From Desulfogranum marinum (GTDB lineage Bacteria; Desulfobacterota; Desulfobulbia; Desulfobulbales; Desulfobulbaceae), in the NCBI RefSeq assembly GCF_016918565.1, contig NZ_JAFFQD010000022.1:27521-91520 (forward strand): a DNA stretch of 64,000 bases, read 5' to 3'. A program made the position numbers and the translations under genes. Of the stretch, positions 9,160 through 17,307 are shown one piece after another. Position 1 is the stretch's first letter; each line of letters opens with the position of its first letter. The notes beneath the pieces are model-generated. The model made no database searches, was not told the DNA's origin, and worked only from the letters and a program-made list of their open reading frames with translations.

Positions 9160-9583
9160 CTACGTTTCCTCCTTAGAATAAAGATTATCTTGAATAATTG
9201 CCTTTTAGCCCGATCTCCCGGAGTCTTGCGCTTACCTAGTTATACTCAAAATTTAATCCTCGGAGATAATGTAGACCCCGATATGAACTATATGCCTGTG
9301 GTAAAATTTATCGCATGCCTTGACCTTGAACTGAATTGCTAATAATTCAAAATACCCTAAAGCATTATGTCCATACGAACAGGACAACAACCGTCCTGTC
9401 TTCTCTTCATGACATCTTAACCCCAATTTCTCATAACCTTTTTGATTTACAACTCAATTAACTGATATTATTGCTTAAAGAGTAATTGCACAATTGATAG
9501 TCTGTTTTTCGTTTTAAATCAAAAAGTTCCCCCTTCGGGTCAATCCTTCAGGAAAAGGTGATTTTTCTCCCCATAACACGGGT
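9160..9583. other. Non-coding gap with two dispersed-repeat fragments
   Basis: No credible gene was found on either strand. The gap holds an 18-19 nt motif at 9219-9237 (reverse strand AGGTAAGCGCAAGACTCCG) that recurs at 28871 and 52850. It also holds a 124-bp repeat at 9421-9544, listed separately. The rest is AT-rich with no clear promoter or terminator. Confidence 0.6.
9421..9544 (+). repeat. 124-bp dispersed repeat, copy A
   Basis: This stretch aligns without gaps over 124 bp with 52674-52797, at roughly three quarters identity by eye. Shared blocks include AATTTCTCAT at the left end, GATATTATT, GTTTTTCGTTTT and CCCCCTTCGGGTCAAT at the right end. In the other copy it forms the left half of an insertion inside a WYL regulator gene. 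Here the sequence after GGGTCAAT diverges, so this looks like an older, truncated copy. It ends about 40 nt before the stop of the kinase-like gene. Confidence 0.75.
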
Positions 9584-10267
9584 TCATTGCTCAAAAAAAT
9601 CACTGGAAAGTGAAGGAACTCTCAAGTGCAAGCCGGTGCACGCATCTGCAGTGGGCTCAGCCAAAAGGAACCCTCCCACCTTGGTGAGAGCCGCTTGTAA
9701 TACGTCTGTTTCCTCAACAACAATGGCATGGGAAAGTTGATACGTTACCTGTACCGAATTTTCTTCCATGGTAGTCTTGATTATCAGACTGCAGTCTTTG
9801 CTGAGCTGATCCAGGCAAAGCTCAAACAGGCGATAAAAAATGTGCTGAAGTAAAGAAGGGTTGTTGTGTACCGCACGTATATCCTCACCAGGATGCACCT
9901 CGAAGCTGATTTGTTTCAACCGCGCAAAGCGGACAAGAAATGCATACTCTTCCAACAAAAGTTCATTTATGCTCAGTGTTGTATATTCAACATCTGCTCT
10001 ATGAGCAAGCCCACTGAGATGGTGGAGCACATCTGCAACGACAACTATCCGGCGCTCAACCGATGCGATGGCCTTTTGCATCCTCTCCATAGTTCTTTCA
10101 TCTCCATGCATTACGGAAAACTCTACAAAATCGCTGAGCAACCCATTGGATTCCCGAATAATACCAAGATGATTTTTCATGTCGTGAGAAAAACCAGCCA
10201 TCAGGCGCCCTAATGTCTGGACCTGCTCATGGCGAAGGGCATTTTCTGTGACCGCGTCAATTATCAT
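9584..10267 (-). CDS. Histidine-kinase-like protein with degenerate ATPase domain
   Basis: A 227-residue cytoplasmic protein. Residues about 10-80 form a DHp-like segment with an H-box (GFSHDMKNHLGIIRESNGLL). The C-terminal half resembles a HATPase fold by position, but the N-box asparagine is replaced (IFYRLFELCLDQL) and no DxGxG box is visible. It may therefore act as a phosphotransfer or phosphatase partner rather than an autokinase. The ATG at 10267 was chosen because AGGAG lies about 11 nt upstream; it overlaps the end of the receiver gene by 11 nt. A longer frame starting at 10324 would lie inside that gene. It is the last gene of the regulatory block. Confidence 0.75.
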   Translation of the reverse strand: MIIDAVTENALRHEQVQTLGRLMAGFSHDMKNHLGIIRESNGLLSDFVEFSVMHGDERTMERMQKAIASVERRIVVVADVLHHLSGLAHRADVEYTTLSINELLLEEYAFLVRFARLKQISFEVHPGEDIRAVHNNPSLLQHIFYRLFELCLDQLSKDCSLIIKTTMEENSVQVTYQLSHAIVVEETDVLQAALTKVGGFLLAEPTADACTGLHLRVPSLSSDFFEQ

Positions 10268-10646
10268 GTTGCGTTTCGCTCCTTTTCTGATCGGCTTGCT
10301 CAAGTTTGTTGAGCAATTCTCCAAGGTCGACCGGTTTCATAATATAATCAAAGGCCCCTTTTTCCATGGCCTCGATGCCAGAGGCTGTTGAACCGTGACC
10401 GGTCAGCATAATCACTTCTACTTGGGGATCTCGTCCCTTAACCTCAGCCAGCATGTCCAATCCATTCATATCGGGCATTTTCAAATCAAGGATAATGATA
10501 TCAGGTTTGAACTCCTCTATTTTCGCCCCCCCATCAGCCCCGCTGTGCGCTTCTGCCGTTTCAATGCCGCGTAAGCGTAAACGCTGACACAAGGTTGATG
10601 CGAATTCTACTTCATCATCGATTATGAGTACTTTTGAGTCTATCAT
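10257..10646 (-). CDS. Single-domain response regulator
   Basis: A 129-residue stand-alone receiver domain. The acidic pair is in LIIDDEVEF, the phospho-acceptor Asp in IILDLKMPDMNG (about residue 54), the Thr/Ser switch in VIMLTGHGS and the Lys in YIMKPVDL. There is no output domain; a short charged tail follows. It lies 10 nt after the membrane sensor kinase gene and overlaps the kinase-like gene. It probably relays phosphate within this block. The other two receivers of the block (16832-17272 and the end of 17308-18525) share the LTGHG and KPVD segments, pointing to duplication. Confidence 0.93.
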   Translation of the reverse strand: MIDSKVLIIDDEVEFASTLCQRLRLRGIETAEAHSGADGGAKIEEFKPDIIILDLKMPDMNGLDMLAEVKGRDPQVEVIMLTGHGSTASGIEAMEKGAFDYIMKPVDLGELLNKLEQADQKRSETQHDN

Positions 10647-10656
10647 ACTTCCTCCA

Positions 10657-12498
10657 TCAATCGTGCGTAACCGGCAGCGTAATTACAAATGTTGTTCCCT
10701 TACCAATTTCCGACTGCACTTTGATTGTTCCTCCAAGTTTTTTCAGTATACCGTAGGATATGGACAACCCTAAGCCTGTCCCTTTACCTGTTTCCTTAGT
10801 AGTAAAAAAAGGATCGAAAATACGACGCTGTACATCTGCAGACATCCCTTCCCCGGTATCTGTAATTTTTATTTTTATGGTGTCCTGATCAATTTTGCTG
10901 CTACTGAGCAGGATCCGACCATTTTTGCCGATGGCATCCACTGCATTATTGACAATATTTAAAAAAACCTGCTGCAGTTGACTTCGATCACTGAATATAT
11001 TCTGAACCGTATCATCCAAATCAAAATCAATACTTATCTGGTTATAGGTTGCTTCCTTGGCTAAAAAGGCAACCACTTCCTTCAACAGCACGTTAATCTC
11101 TATCTCTTCAGTCTGTACATCCGTATGACGCGCAAACCCCAGAAGGCGATGGGTAATGGTCTTACAGCGAAGCACACTCTCCTGGATTCCATCCAGTGCG
11201 CCCTGCATCTCTTTCTTATATTGAAAGGGCCCTGTCATTTCAAAATAATCTTCCACCAACCCGGCTTTCTGATTGATAATGGAAAGCGGGTTGTTAATCT
11301 CATGGGCCACACCTGCTGCCAGCTGGCCGATGGAGGCAAGCTTACTGGCACTCTCAGCCTCGGCAAGAAAATGCTCCCTTTTTCGATCACCCTCACGAAT
11401 ATAGGCGGTAATACCGGTACTGATTTTTAAAATCACAAGAACGGCTATAATGATGCAGGAAAACAAAATAAAAAATAAACGAAGCTGGAAAAAAAACCAG
11501 GCATTGCCATGGATATAGAGCTCTTTGACCATAACCAGGTGCCAGGGAGTATTTTTCAAGGCAACATCAACATACAGAACATCCGTCCCCTGCTCGGTTT
11601 TAAGGACCGATATCTTAGCATCCTTCTGTGCAATTCCTTCATGCTCGGAAAAGTCATTTGATAGATCATAGTTGACCTTCTCCAAATGCTTAAAATCAAA
11701 AAAGGAGAGTGCTATGGGTAAAATAGTTGACGAATCATAGTTAACCTTCTCCGGCACATGAAGCCTGATTTTTTGGCCGAGTTTACCAAACTTTCTCGGC
11801 TGCGTCTGGGCCACATTGTCAGCATCAACCATGTAGATATCAGCAACTGAGGTGGTACTAATGGTATCCACATATCGCTGCAGGATTTTCCCATCAATGG
11901 TTACCCTCAACACCCATGATCCTTCTCGATCAAGATGCTTGCGGCTCACCGCGATCACAAAATGCGGCACTTGGCGATATCCGGAGAAAACATGAGAGAT
12001 ATACACTCCCCGGTTCAGCACTTCCTGGTACCATTGTTGCTCGGTATGGTCATAGCCAACAAGTTTGTATGGACCGATATAAGACTTTTGCTTGCCTTGG
12101 GAATCGATGATTTCAATGTCTGCGAAATCTGGATATTCCTCCTGTAAGCGGGTAAATAGAGCTTTAAGCTTATCAGGGTTAAGCAGCTCCTCGTACCGGT
12201 CAGCACTTCCGACAAATCGAACAACGGACTGCAGTTTGGAAACAAACCGCTCAATAGTACTTTCCGCCTGTTCGATATTGAGCATTAGCTGAGTCAATTC
12301 CTCTTTTTGCAGAAGCTGCTTATACTGGTAGTGGGAAAGCCCGGAAATAATAGTAAGCGGAGTCAACACCAGGACAAGAAGCAGAATAAAAAGACTCCTT
12401 GCAAAATTAGCATAGTCTTTTTCCAGCACCACATTGTTTGCCATATTGTCACCAAAAAACGGCAAGAGTCGTGATAACCACCTGTTGTTCCATTTCAT
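10657..12498 (-). CDS. Membrane sensor histidine kinase with Cache-type periplasmic domain
   Basis: A 613-residue kinase. It has a transmembrane helix near residues 32-55 and a large periplasmic region to about residue 325 resembling double-Cache sensors of small ligands (WYQEVLNRGVYISHVFSGYRQ, then VPHFVIAVS). A second transmembrane helix lies near 335-360. The cytoplasmic kinase core has H-box GVAHEINNPL (His near residue 398), N-box NIVNNAVDAIG, and G-boxes DTGEGM and GKGTGLGLS. dCache domains often bind organic acids, which suits the adjacent transporter, but the ligand is inferred. Its start overlaps the stop of the NifX-like gene by 4 nt. Confidence 0.93.
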   Translation of the reverse strand: MKWNNRWLSRLLPFFGDNMANNVVLEKDYANFARSLFILLLVLVLTPLTIISGLSHYQYKQLLQKEELTQLMLNIEQAESTIERFVSKLQSVVRFVGSADRYEELLNPDKLKALFTRLQEEYPDFADIEIIDSQGKQKSYIGPYKLVGYDHTEQQWYQEVLNRGVYISHVFSGYRQVPHFVIAVSRKHLDREGSWVLRVTIDGKILQRYVDTISTTSVADIYMVDADNVAQTQPRKFGKLGQKIRLHVPEKVNYDSSTILPIALSFFDFKHLEKVNYDLSNDFSEHEGIAQKDAKISVLKTEQGTDVLYVDVALKNTPWHLVMVKELYIHGNAWFFFQLRLFFILFSCIIIAVLVILKISTGITAYIREGDRKREHFLAEAESASKLASIGQLAAGVAHEINNPLSIINQKAGLVEDYFEMTGPFQYKKEMQGALDGIQESVLRCKTITHRLLGFARHTDVQTEEIEINVLLKEVVAFLAKEATYNQISIDFDLDDTVQNIFSDRSQLQQVFLNIVNNAVDAIGKNGRILLSSSKIDQDTIKIKITDTGEGMSADVQRRIFDPFFTTKETGKGTGLGLSISYGILKKLGGTIKVQSEIGKGTTFVITLPVTHD

Positions 12499-12848
12499 GA
12501 CGTCACCCCGGACAAGTTTGCTCCCGGCAATATACTCCCTGAGGCCAAAGTATTAATGACCGCCAGCTCCATCGCATCTTTAAAAGGCCCGATAACGGAA
12601 TCAATCACTGCAATTTTTTTCCAAGTGAGGAACTGATAATGTTTTTCCTCTATCGCCCCGCAGACAACAACATTGATATTCTCCTTCAGCACGAGATCGC
12701 ACATCTTCTCTGCGGAAAATTCCGACAAAATGATGGAACGGGGTTCTTCCAGCAGCTGATGATCATAGCAGGTCGCTACAATCACCTCTGCCGTCAGGTC
12801 AAATCGAGGTGCAATAAAATCACCTCTGACAGTAATTAATATCTTCAT
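12495..12848 (-). CDS. NifX/NifB-like dinitrogenase-cofactor-domain protein
   Basis: A 117-residue protein with the alpha/beta pattern of the NifB/NifX cofactor-binding family: MKILITVRGDFIAPRFDLTAE, VIVATCYDH, MCDLVLKENINVVVCGAIEE, and a C-terminal helix. Family members bind iron-sulfur or Fe-Mo clusters, but many uncharacterised ones occur outside nitrogen-fixation loci, and no nif genes are visible here. It sits between the sigma-54 activator (10 nt gap) and the sensor kinase (4 nt overlap), which suggests a signalling or redox-sensing role. That role is inference. Confidence 0.78.
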   Translation of the reverse strand: MKILITVRGDFIAPRFDLTAEVIVATCYDHQLLEEPRSIILSEFSAEKMCDLVLKENINVVVCGAIEEKHYQFLTWKKIAVIDSVIGPFKDAMELAVINTLASGSILPGANLSGVTS

Positions 12849-12858
12849 GGCCTTCCTT

Positions 12859-14256
12859 TCAGTTCAATCCGTATTTTTTCAACTTCCGCCACAAAGTTGT
12901 CCTTCCCCAGCCTAGCAGCTCAGCCGCCTCAGAACGCTTCCCCCCTGTCTGTTTAAGCGTATCCATAATTTTCTGTTTTTCTACCTCTGCCCAGGAGCTG
13001 ATGGATCTTGCAGCTGAAGAATCCGGAAATATGGAGGAAGTTAATGACTGGGCATGGATAGCGGGCTGCCGAGGGACTTGCGGCGGAGGTTTCACTACAA
13101 ACTGCGGTAGATCCTCCACATCAATCTGTGCCTGCTGACAAATATTTACGGCGTACTCGACAATATTGCGCAGTTCACGCACATTTCCAGGATAAGAATA
13201 GTGGGTTAAGAGTTTAATTGCCTTTCTGGAAAAACCCTGAAAGTTCTTACCAAGGGCCTCGCTGAAATGTCGCAGAAAATAATCCAGCAAAAGCCGTACG
13301 TCACCATCCCGCTCCCTTAACGGCGGCATATGGAGATGAAGGACATTCAAGCGGTAATACAAGTCTTCACGAAAACGCCCCCGGAGGACCTCTTCCTTGA
13401 GCGTACGGTGAGTCGCTGCGATCACACGCACATTAACGCTTACTTTCTTACTACTGCCCACAGGATAAAATTCCTGGTCATCGAGAACAGAGAGGAGTTT
13501 CACCTGCAACTGCAGCGATAAATCACCGATCTCCGTCAGAAAAATAGTTCCCTTGTCAGCTAAGCGAAACATCCCGACATGATCATTAAGGGCTCCGGTA
13601 AAAGCTCCCTTTACATGCCCGAACAGTTCGGATTCCAGCAAGGCTTCAGGTAAGGCACCGCAGTTAACTTTCACAAAAGGCTGCCGGGCTCTACTCGATG
13701 ATTTATGCAGTTGTTCGGCGATCTGATCCTTGCCCGTTCCGGTCTCGCCGGTAATGAGCACAGAGGCATCGGTGCGAGCCAACACTGCCATCAACTCAAA
13801 GATCGCCTCCATCTGGTGACTATGTCCTATGATTTCTGAACGGGCTTTACTTCCGAGATAGTCGACTTTTGCAGCCTGCAGGGCTGACATGTCTTCCAAA
13901 ACGATCAATACCCCTGTAGGCCTTCCCTCTTTTACAATCCTGGAAATGGTAAAATGAATAGGAATAATGAGGCGTGACTTGTTAATAATGTTACCGTCTC
14001 TGACAACAGATTGCCCATCTTCCAGCACCTTTTTGCAAAACTGATCATTACCACTGAGATTGGAACGAAGAATAAAATCTCCATACACCCCTACAGCCTC
14101 ATGGGCTGTAAATCCAGTCATGGCTTCTAAAAAACGATTCATGGCCACAATGCACAAATCCGTATCCAGAAGGACAACCCCATGAGGAATGGCGTTGAGC
14201 AACTCCATCAGTTCAGGAAGACTTTGCAGGGTAAATGTTGATTTCATGACCGGCAC
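12859..14256 (-). CDS. Sigma-54-dependent transcriptional activator (PAS-AAA+-HTH)
   Basis: A 465-residue enhancer-binding protein. A PAS domain covers about residues 12-130. The AAA+ domain runs from about 140 to 375 with Walker A GETGTGKD, the sigma-54 contact loop GAFTGA and LRERDGDVRLLL. A Fis-type helix-turn-helix ends the protein (TLKQTGGKRSEAAELLGWGR, then TTLWRKLKKYGLN). It has no receiver domain, so it responds through PAS or by protein contact. The listed start is a GTG; an ATG three codons in (14247) is equally possible and no strong ribosome site decides. It likely drives the -24/-12 promoter at 18601-18617 through the GTTTCA palindromes upstream of it. Confidence 0.93.
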   Translation of the reverse strand: MPVMKSTFTLQSLPELMELLNAIPHGVVLLDTDLCIVAMNRFLEAMTGFTAHEAVGVYGDFILRSNLSGNDQFCKKVLEDGQSVVRDGNIINKSRLIIPIHFTISRIVKEGRPTGVLIVLEDMSALQAAKVDYLGSKARSEIIGHSHQMEAIFELMAVLARTDASVLITGETGTGKDQIAEQLHKSSSRARQPFVKVNCGALPEALLESELFGHVKGAFTGALNDHVGMFRLADKGTIFLTEIGDLSLQLQVKLLSVLDDQEFYPVGSSKKVSVNVRVIAATHRTLKEEVLRGRFREDLYYRLNVLHLHMPPLRERDGDVRLLLDYFLRHFSEALGKNFQGFSRKAIKLLTHYSYPGNVRELRNIVEYAVNICQQAQIDVEDLPQFVVKPPPQVPRQPAIHAQSLTSSIFPDSSAARSISSWAEVEKQKIMDTLKQTGGKRSEAAELLGWGRTTLWRKLKKYGLN

Positions 14257-14333
14257 CCACTAAAGACAACGTTATTCTGGAATCATAGACACCTGCATAC
14301 CATAGACAGCAACTGTTTCCTCTTTAAAAACCA

Positions 14334-14366
14334 CCTGCTGCAACGTACACCTACCGTTGCAGCAGG
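14334..14366 (-). terminator. Rho-independent terminator after the DASS transporter unit
   Basis: A perfect 12-bp inverted repeat (CCTGCTGCAACG / CGTTGCAGCAGG) with a 9-nt loop. Read leftward, it is followed by TGGTTTTTAAA. It lies after the 39-codon gene and before the sigma-54 activator gene, so it separates transcription of the transporter unit from the activator/kinase unit. Confidence 0.85.
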
Positions 14367-14423
14367 CAGCAGGAAGGGGATAATGGATGATGGGGGGAAA
14401 GATATCCATTATCTCGATCCTAC

Positions 14424-14543
14424 CTACAGGGGAATATTATCAAAAAAACGTTTATTCACAAGCAGATGCATCCCGATGCTTGCCGCATACCCTAAAGCTA
14501 TTGCCGGCAACCATTTCAATATCCTTTTTGTATATCTATTCAC
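14424..14543 (-). CDS. 39-residue single-helix membrane protein next to the DASS transporter
   Basis: A very short frame starts at GTG (14541-14543) with AGGGA 7 nt upstream and encodes 39 residues. They have a basic N-terminus (VNRYTKRILKW), one hydrophobic helix (LPAIALGYAASIGMHLLV) and a polar tail NKRFFDNIPL. It lies 87 nt after the DASS transporter stop and 57 nt before the terminator, so it should be on the same mRNA. Size and topology recall small accessory subunits of transporters and oxidases, but I do not recognise a family. The coding call rests on the ribosome site, membrane-protein composition and operon position. Confidence 0.6.
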   Translation of the reverse strand: MNRYTKRILKWLPAIALGYAASIGMHLLVNKRFFDNIPL

Positions 14544-14630
14544 GTAAAATTCCCTGAGCAGAGCCGGAAAGGCATAGACAACGCCTTCCCGTCTCTGATC
14601 GTTTATTGTTATCTATCAAAGCTATTCTTT

Positions 14631-16124
14631 TCACATCACCTTTGACACATAAATCTCCATCCCCATCAACGGCCAGATAACCGTAACCGCCAGCCAGGTA
14701 ACAGCCATCAGCAGAATACTTGCAGGGATACCGTAAAGGAAAAACTCGCCGGTGGTAAACTGCTTGGAACTGTAGGCAATGGCATTGGGGGCGGCGCCGA
14801 CTAACAGTAGAAACGGCATACCTGCCACAATAAGGGAAGAGAAAAGGATTACTTCACCGGCCACACCGAGATACGGTGCAATAACCAGGGCCACTGGCAG
14901 AGAGATGGCGATTGCAGCCACGTTCATGATAAAGTTGGTCATAATCATCACAAAGAAAGCCATACCCAGGATAAATACCAGGGGTGGTGAATTCTGAAAC
15001 AAGACCAGCCAGTTGACGGCCAGCCATTTTGCGGCCCCGGTTTCCCACAGACAGAAACCAATGGACATGGCACCGGCAAACAGCAGAATTATGTTCCATG
15101 GAATTTCTTCCAGATCATCCAGATCGAGGATGTTGCACAGAAAAAAAGCAATAGTTGAACAGAGCAGAATGCCGGTCTTATGCAGACCGCCCAAAGCAGG
15201 GATAAAGTTTTTCAGGGCAATCACCAGAATGGTCACACAGACGATCACCGCCGTTAAGATCTCCTGCCTGCTCCAACCGCCCAGTTCCTTGTACATCCTT
15301 TTGGATTTATCCTTCAACCCAGGGATGGTTTTTCTTTCCGGCCTAAAGGCGATCATCGCAAATCCCCACAGGAGAAAGGTCATCAACCAGCCGATTGGAA
15401 ACATGTAGGTTGTGAGCTGAAAAAAGCTGATATCCACATCCATAATATCTTTGTAAAATCCCAAAGCCACCGCACCCCGGGCCGCACCAAGTAAAGTAAT
15501 GATACTCCCGGCACCCGCTACATAGGCCATACCAATAAACAGCCCTTTGCCGAACTTGGTCGATTCTTCCTCGGAATAAAGCGCATGAATGGCCATGAGC
15601 ATGGGAAACATGGTTGCCGCCACTGCGGTATGCGCCATCAAATGGGTCAAGGCAGCGGTCATCACAAAACAACCCAACATAATCATGCTCGTCTTTTCAC
15701 CGACAATGGAAAGCATCTTGTAGGCAATGCGCTTGGTCAAGCCGGTCTTGGTGAACACCATGCCGATAACAATTGAGCCAAAAATAAAAAGGACCGAAGG
15801 GTCCATGAAATCCTTGAACGCCACCTTGGGATCACGGATCATAAACAAGGCCTGAAGGGCACCTATGGTTAAACTGGTGATCCCGATGGGGACAACTTCA
15901 AAAACCCACCAGGTTGCAGCCAGTAAAAAGACGGCCAAAGCTCCTTTTGCCTCCTTGCTCAGTTCAAAATGCGTGCCCATGGGGTCAATGGCATCCGGCC
16001 ATGGCGGACAGTAATAAACAAAGGCAAACAACCCTATGCCAAGCAACATAAACAGGAGACGCTTCCAATCAAATTTTTTATGCACTTCAGGAAGACTTAT
16101 GTTTGTAGACTCTGCAGCAGTCAT
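14631..16124 (-). CDS. DASS/SLC13-family anion (di/tricarboxylate) transporter
   Basis: A 497-residue inner-membrane protein with about a dozen hydrophobic segments, of the divalent anion:sodium symporter family. The landmarks are ATWWVFEVVPIGITSLTIGAL near the N-terminus, the repeated hairpin regions (MTAALTHLMAHTAVAATMFP and MIMTNFIMNVAAIAISLPVA) and the pre-C-terminal LLLVGAAPNAIAYSS. SNT-type motifs of well-known members appear here as THLMAHTAVA and TNFIMNVAA. Substrates in the family include C4-dicarboxylates, citrate and sulfate. The neighbouring lactate oxidation genes and two-component block suggest an organic acid, which is inference. It lies 21 nt after the CBS gene. Confidence 0.9.
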   Translation of the reverse strand: MTAAESTNISLPEVHKKFDWKRLLFMLLGIGLFAFVYYCPPWPDAIDPMGTHFELSKEAKGALAVFLLAATWWVFEVVPIGITSLTIGALQALFMIRDPKVAFKDFMDPSVLFIFGSIVIGMVFTKTGLTKRIAYKMLSIVGEKTSMIMLGCFVMTAALTHLMAHTAVAATMFPMLMAIHALYSEEESTKFGKGLFIGMAYVAGAGSIITLLGAARGAVALGFYKDIMDVDISFFQLTTYMFPIGWLMTFLLWGFAMIAFRPERKTIPGLKDKSKRMYKELGGWSRQEILTAVIVCVTILVIALKNFIPALGGLHKTGILLCSTIAFFLCNILDLDDLEEIPWNIILLFAGAMSIGFCLWETGAAKWLAVNWLVLFQNSPPLVFILGMAFFVMIMTNFIMNVAAIAISLPVALVIAPYLGVAGEVILFSSLIVAGMPFLLLVGAAPNAIAYSSKQFTTGEFFLYGIPASILLMAVTWLAVTVIWPLMGMEIYVSKVM

Positions 16125-16145
16125 CTTCTTATCCTCATTCTTTAT

Positions 16146-16676
16146 TTAAGGCAGCATGCAGACAGAATTGCACATTGCCGCAAAGATCTCTTCCAAACGC
16201 AGGACCCCGATAATGGTACCGTTATCCGTCACCGGGGTATCAAATTCGTTGCGACCGGACATCATTATCAGGGCCTCGAGCATGGGGATGTCTGCACCAA
16301 TCGTGAAATCAATGGCCCGTATATGGTTTTTTATCGGGGTTTTCCTGCTTTTACCGCACTCTGCATACACTGCCTCTTCGTGGAGCAGGGCGAGACCGGG
16401 ATATTGACCTTCCTTACCATCAAACTTTGCCACCTTGGTCGCGTCAAAAAGCCGTGGTGCAAATCCATGCAAAACATCCATTAATGACAACTTACCGACC
16501 AGCTCATTGCTGTTATTCACCACAAAAAGCATTCCATATTTTATGCGCCCACCATTTTCCTGGCGAAGATCCATAAAAGTTTGGATGGCCTCCTCCAGCA
16601 TCTGGTTTTCGTTGAGGTAGGGATACTTCTCCAGTGGGATGAACAAATCCCTCACCTTTATCTGTTGCTGTTCCAT
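16146..16676 (-). CDS. CBS-domain pair protein
   Basis: A 176-residue soluble protein built almost wholly of two CBS motifs: the first near residues 5-75 (VRDLFIPLEKYPYLNENQML ... LVGKLSLMDVLHGF), the second near 115-170 (IRAIDFTIGADIPMLEALIM ... GTIIGVLRLEEIF). CBS pairs commonly bind adenosine nucleotides and gate transporters or enzymes. Its position immediately before the DASS transporter suggests it regulates that transporter. The ATG at 16676 was chosen over an in-frame upstream start because GAGGAGAG lies about 7 nt before it. Confidence 0.88.
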   Translation of the reverse strand: MEQQQIKVRDLFIPLEKYPYLNENQMLEEAIQTFMDLRQENGGRIKYGMLFVVNNSNELVGKLSLMDVLHGFAPRLFDATKVAKFDGKEGQYPGLALLHEEAVYAECGKSRKTPIKNHIRAIDFTIGADIPMLEALIMMSGRNEFDTPVTDNGTIIGVLRLEEIFAAMCNSVCMLP

Positions 16677-16831
16677 GACACTCTCCTCTTGTCCTCTAAA
16701 GGTTTGCAGCTGCCGGCACATTTCCCCTCACATCCAAGACGCACCATTACACCTCAGACCTTGCTCAACAGTCTTCTCATTAAATTACAATGAGTTAGGG
16801 GATACCTATCGCTGCTGAATACAGCAGATAT

Positions 16832-17272
16832 TTACCAGCTTTTGCTCTTTAAAATATGCTTGACTTCTTCTGCAGATTTCTTTTTCAAGCTGGTCATTCG
16901 CTCATTTTTTGCCGCCCGAATCGCCTCCATCAATACATTAAGGTCAACCGGTTTCTCCAGGTAGTCTCGCGCCCCATGCTTCATCGCCTCAATACCACTG
17001 TGAAGCGTGGCGTGGCCGGTGAGCATGATAACTTCAATGTCCGGACGTTTTGCTTTCACCCGTTGCAGCGTTTCGATGCCGTCTATGCCGGGCATGGCCA
17101 AATCGACCACCGCCACATCGATATTTCTGTCCTCCACCGCAGCAACGGCTTCCTCCCCGCAGGTAACGGCAACAACTTTGAGTCCTCTAGTTTCCAGTCG
17201 CTGGGACATGAGGTCGATAAACTCTTCCTCATCATCTACCAGCATGACTTTGGTTGCAAATTGGCTATCCAT
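16832..17272 (-). CDS. Single-domain response regulator
   Basis: A 146-residue receiver protein with acidic pair in VMLVDDEEEF, phospho-acceptor Asp in VAVVDLAMPGIDG, LTGHATLHSGIEA and the conserved Lys in YLEKPVDLN. The tail is a lysine-rich helix (RAAKNERMTSLKKKSAEEVK) with no DNA-binding domain. The start at 17272 has GAGGGG upstream. A six-base-pair hairpin (CTGCTG/CAGCAG) lies at its stop codon. It is separated from the CBS gene by 155 nt, the largest gap in the upper half of the block. Confidence 0.92.
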   Translation of the reverse strand: MDSQFATKVMLVDDEEEFIDLMSQRLETRGLKVVAVTCGEEAVAAVEDRNIDVAVVDLAMPGIDGIETLQRVKAKRPDIEVIMLTGHATLHSGIEAMKHGARDYLEKPVDLNVLMEAIRAAKNERMTSLKKKSAEEVKHILKSKSW

Positions 17273-17307
17273 TCCCGCCCCTCTCAATCTAAAATTATCG
17301 AAAACTA

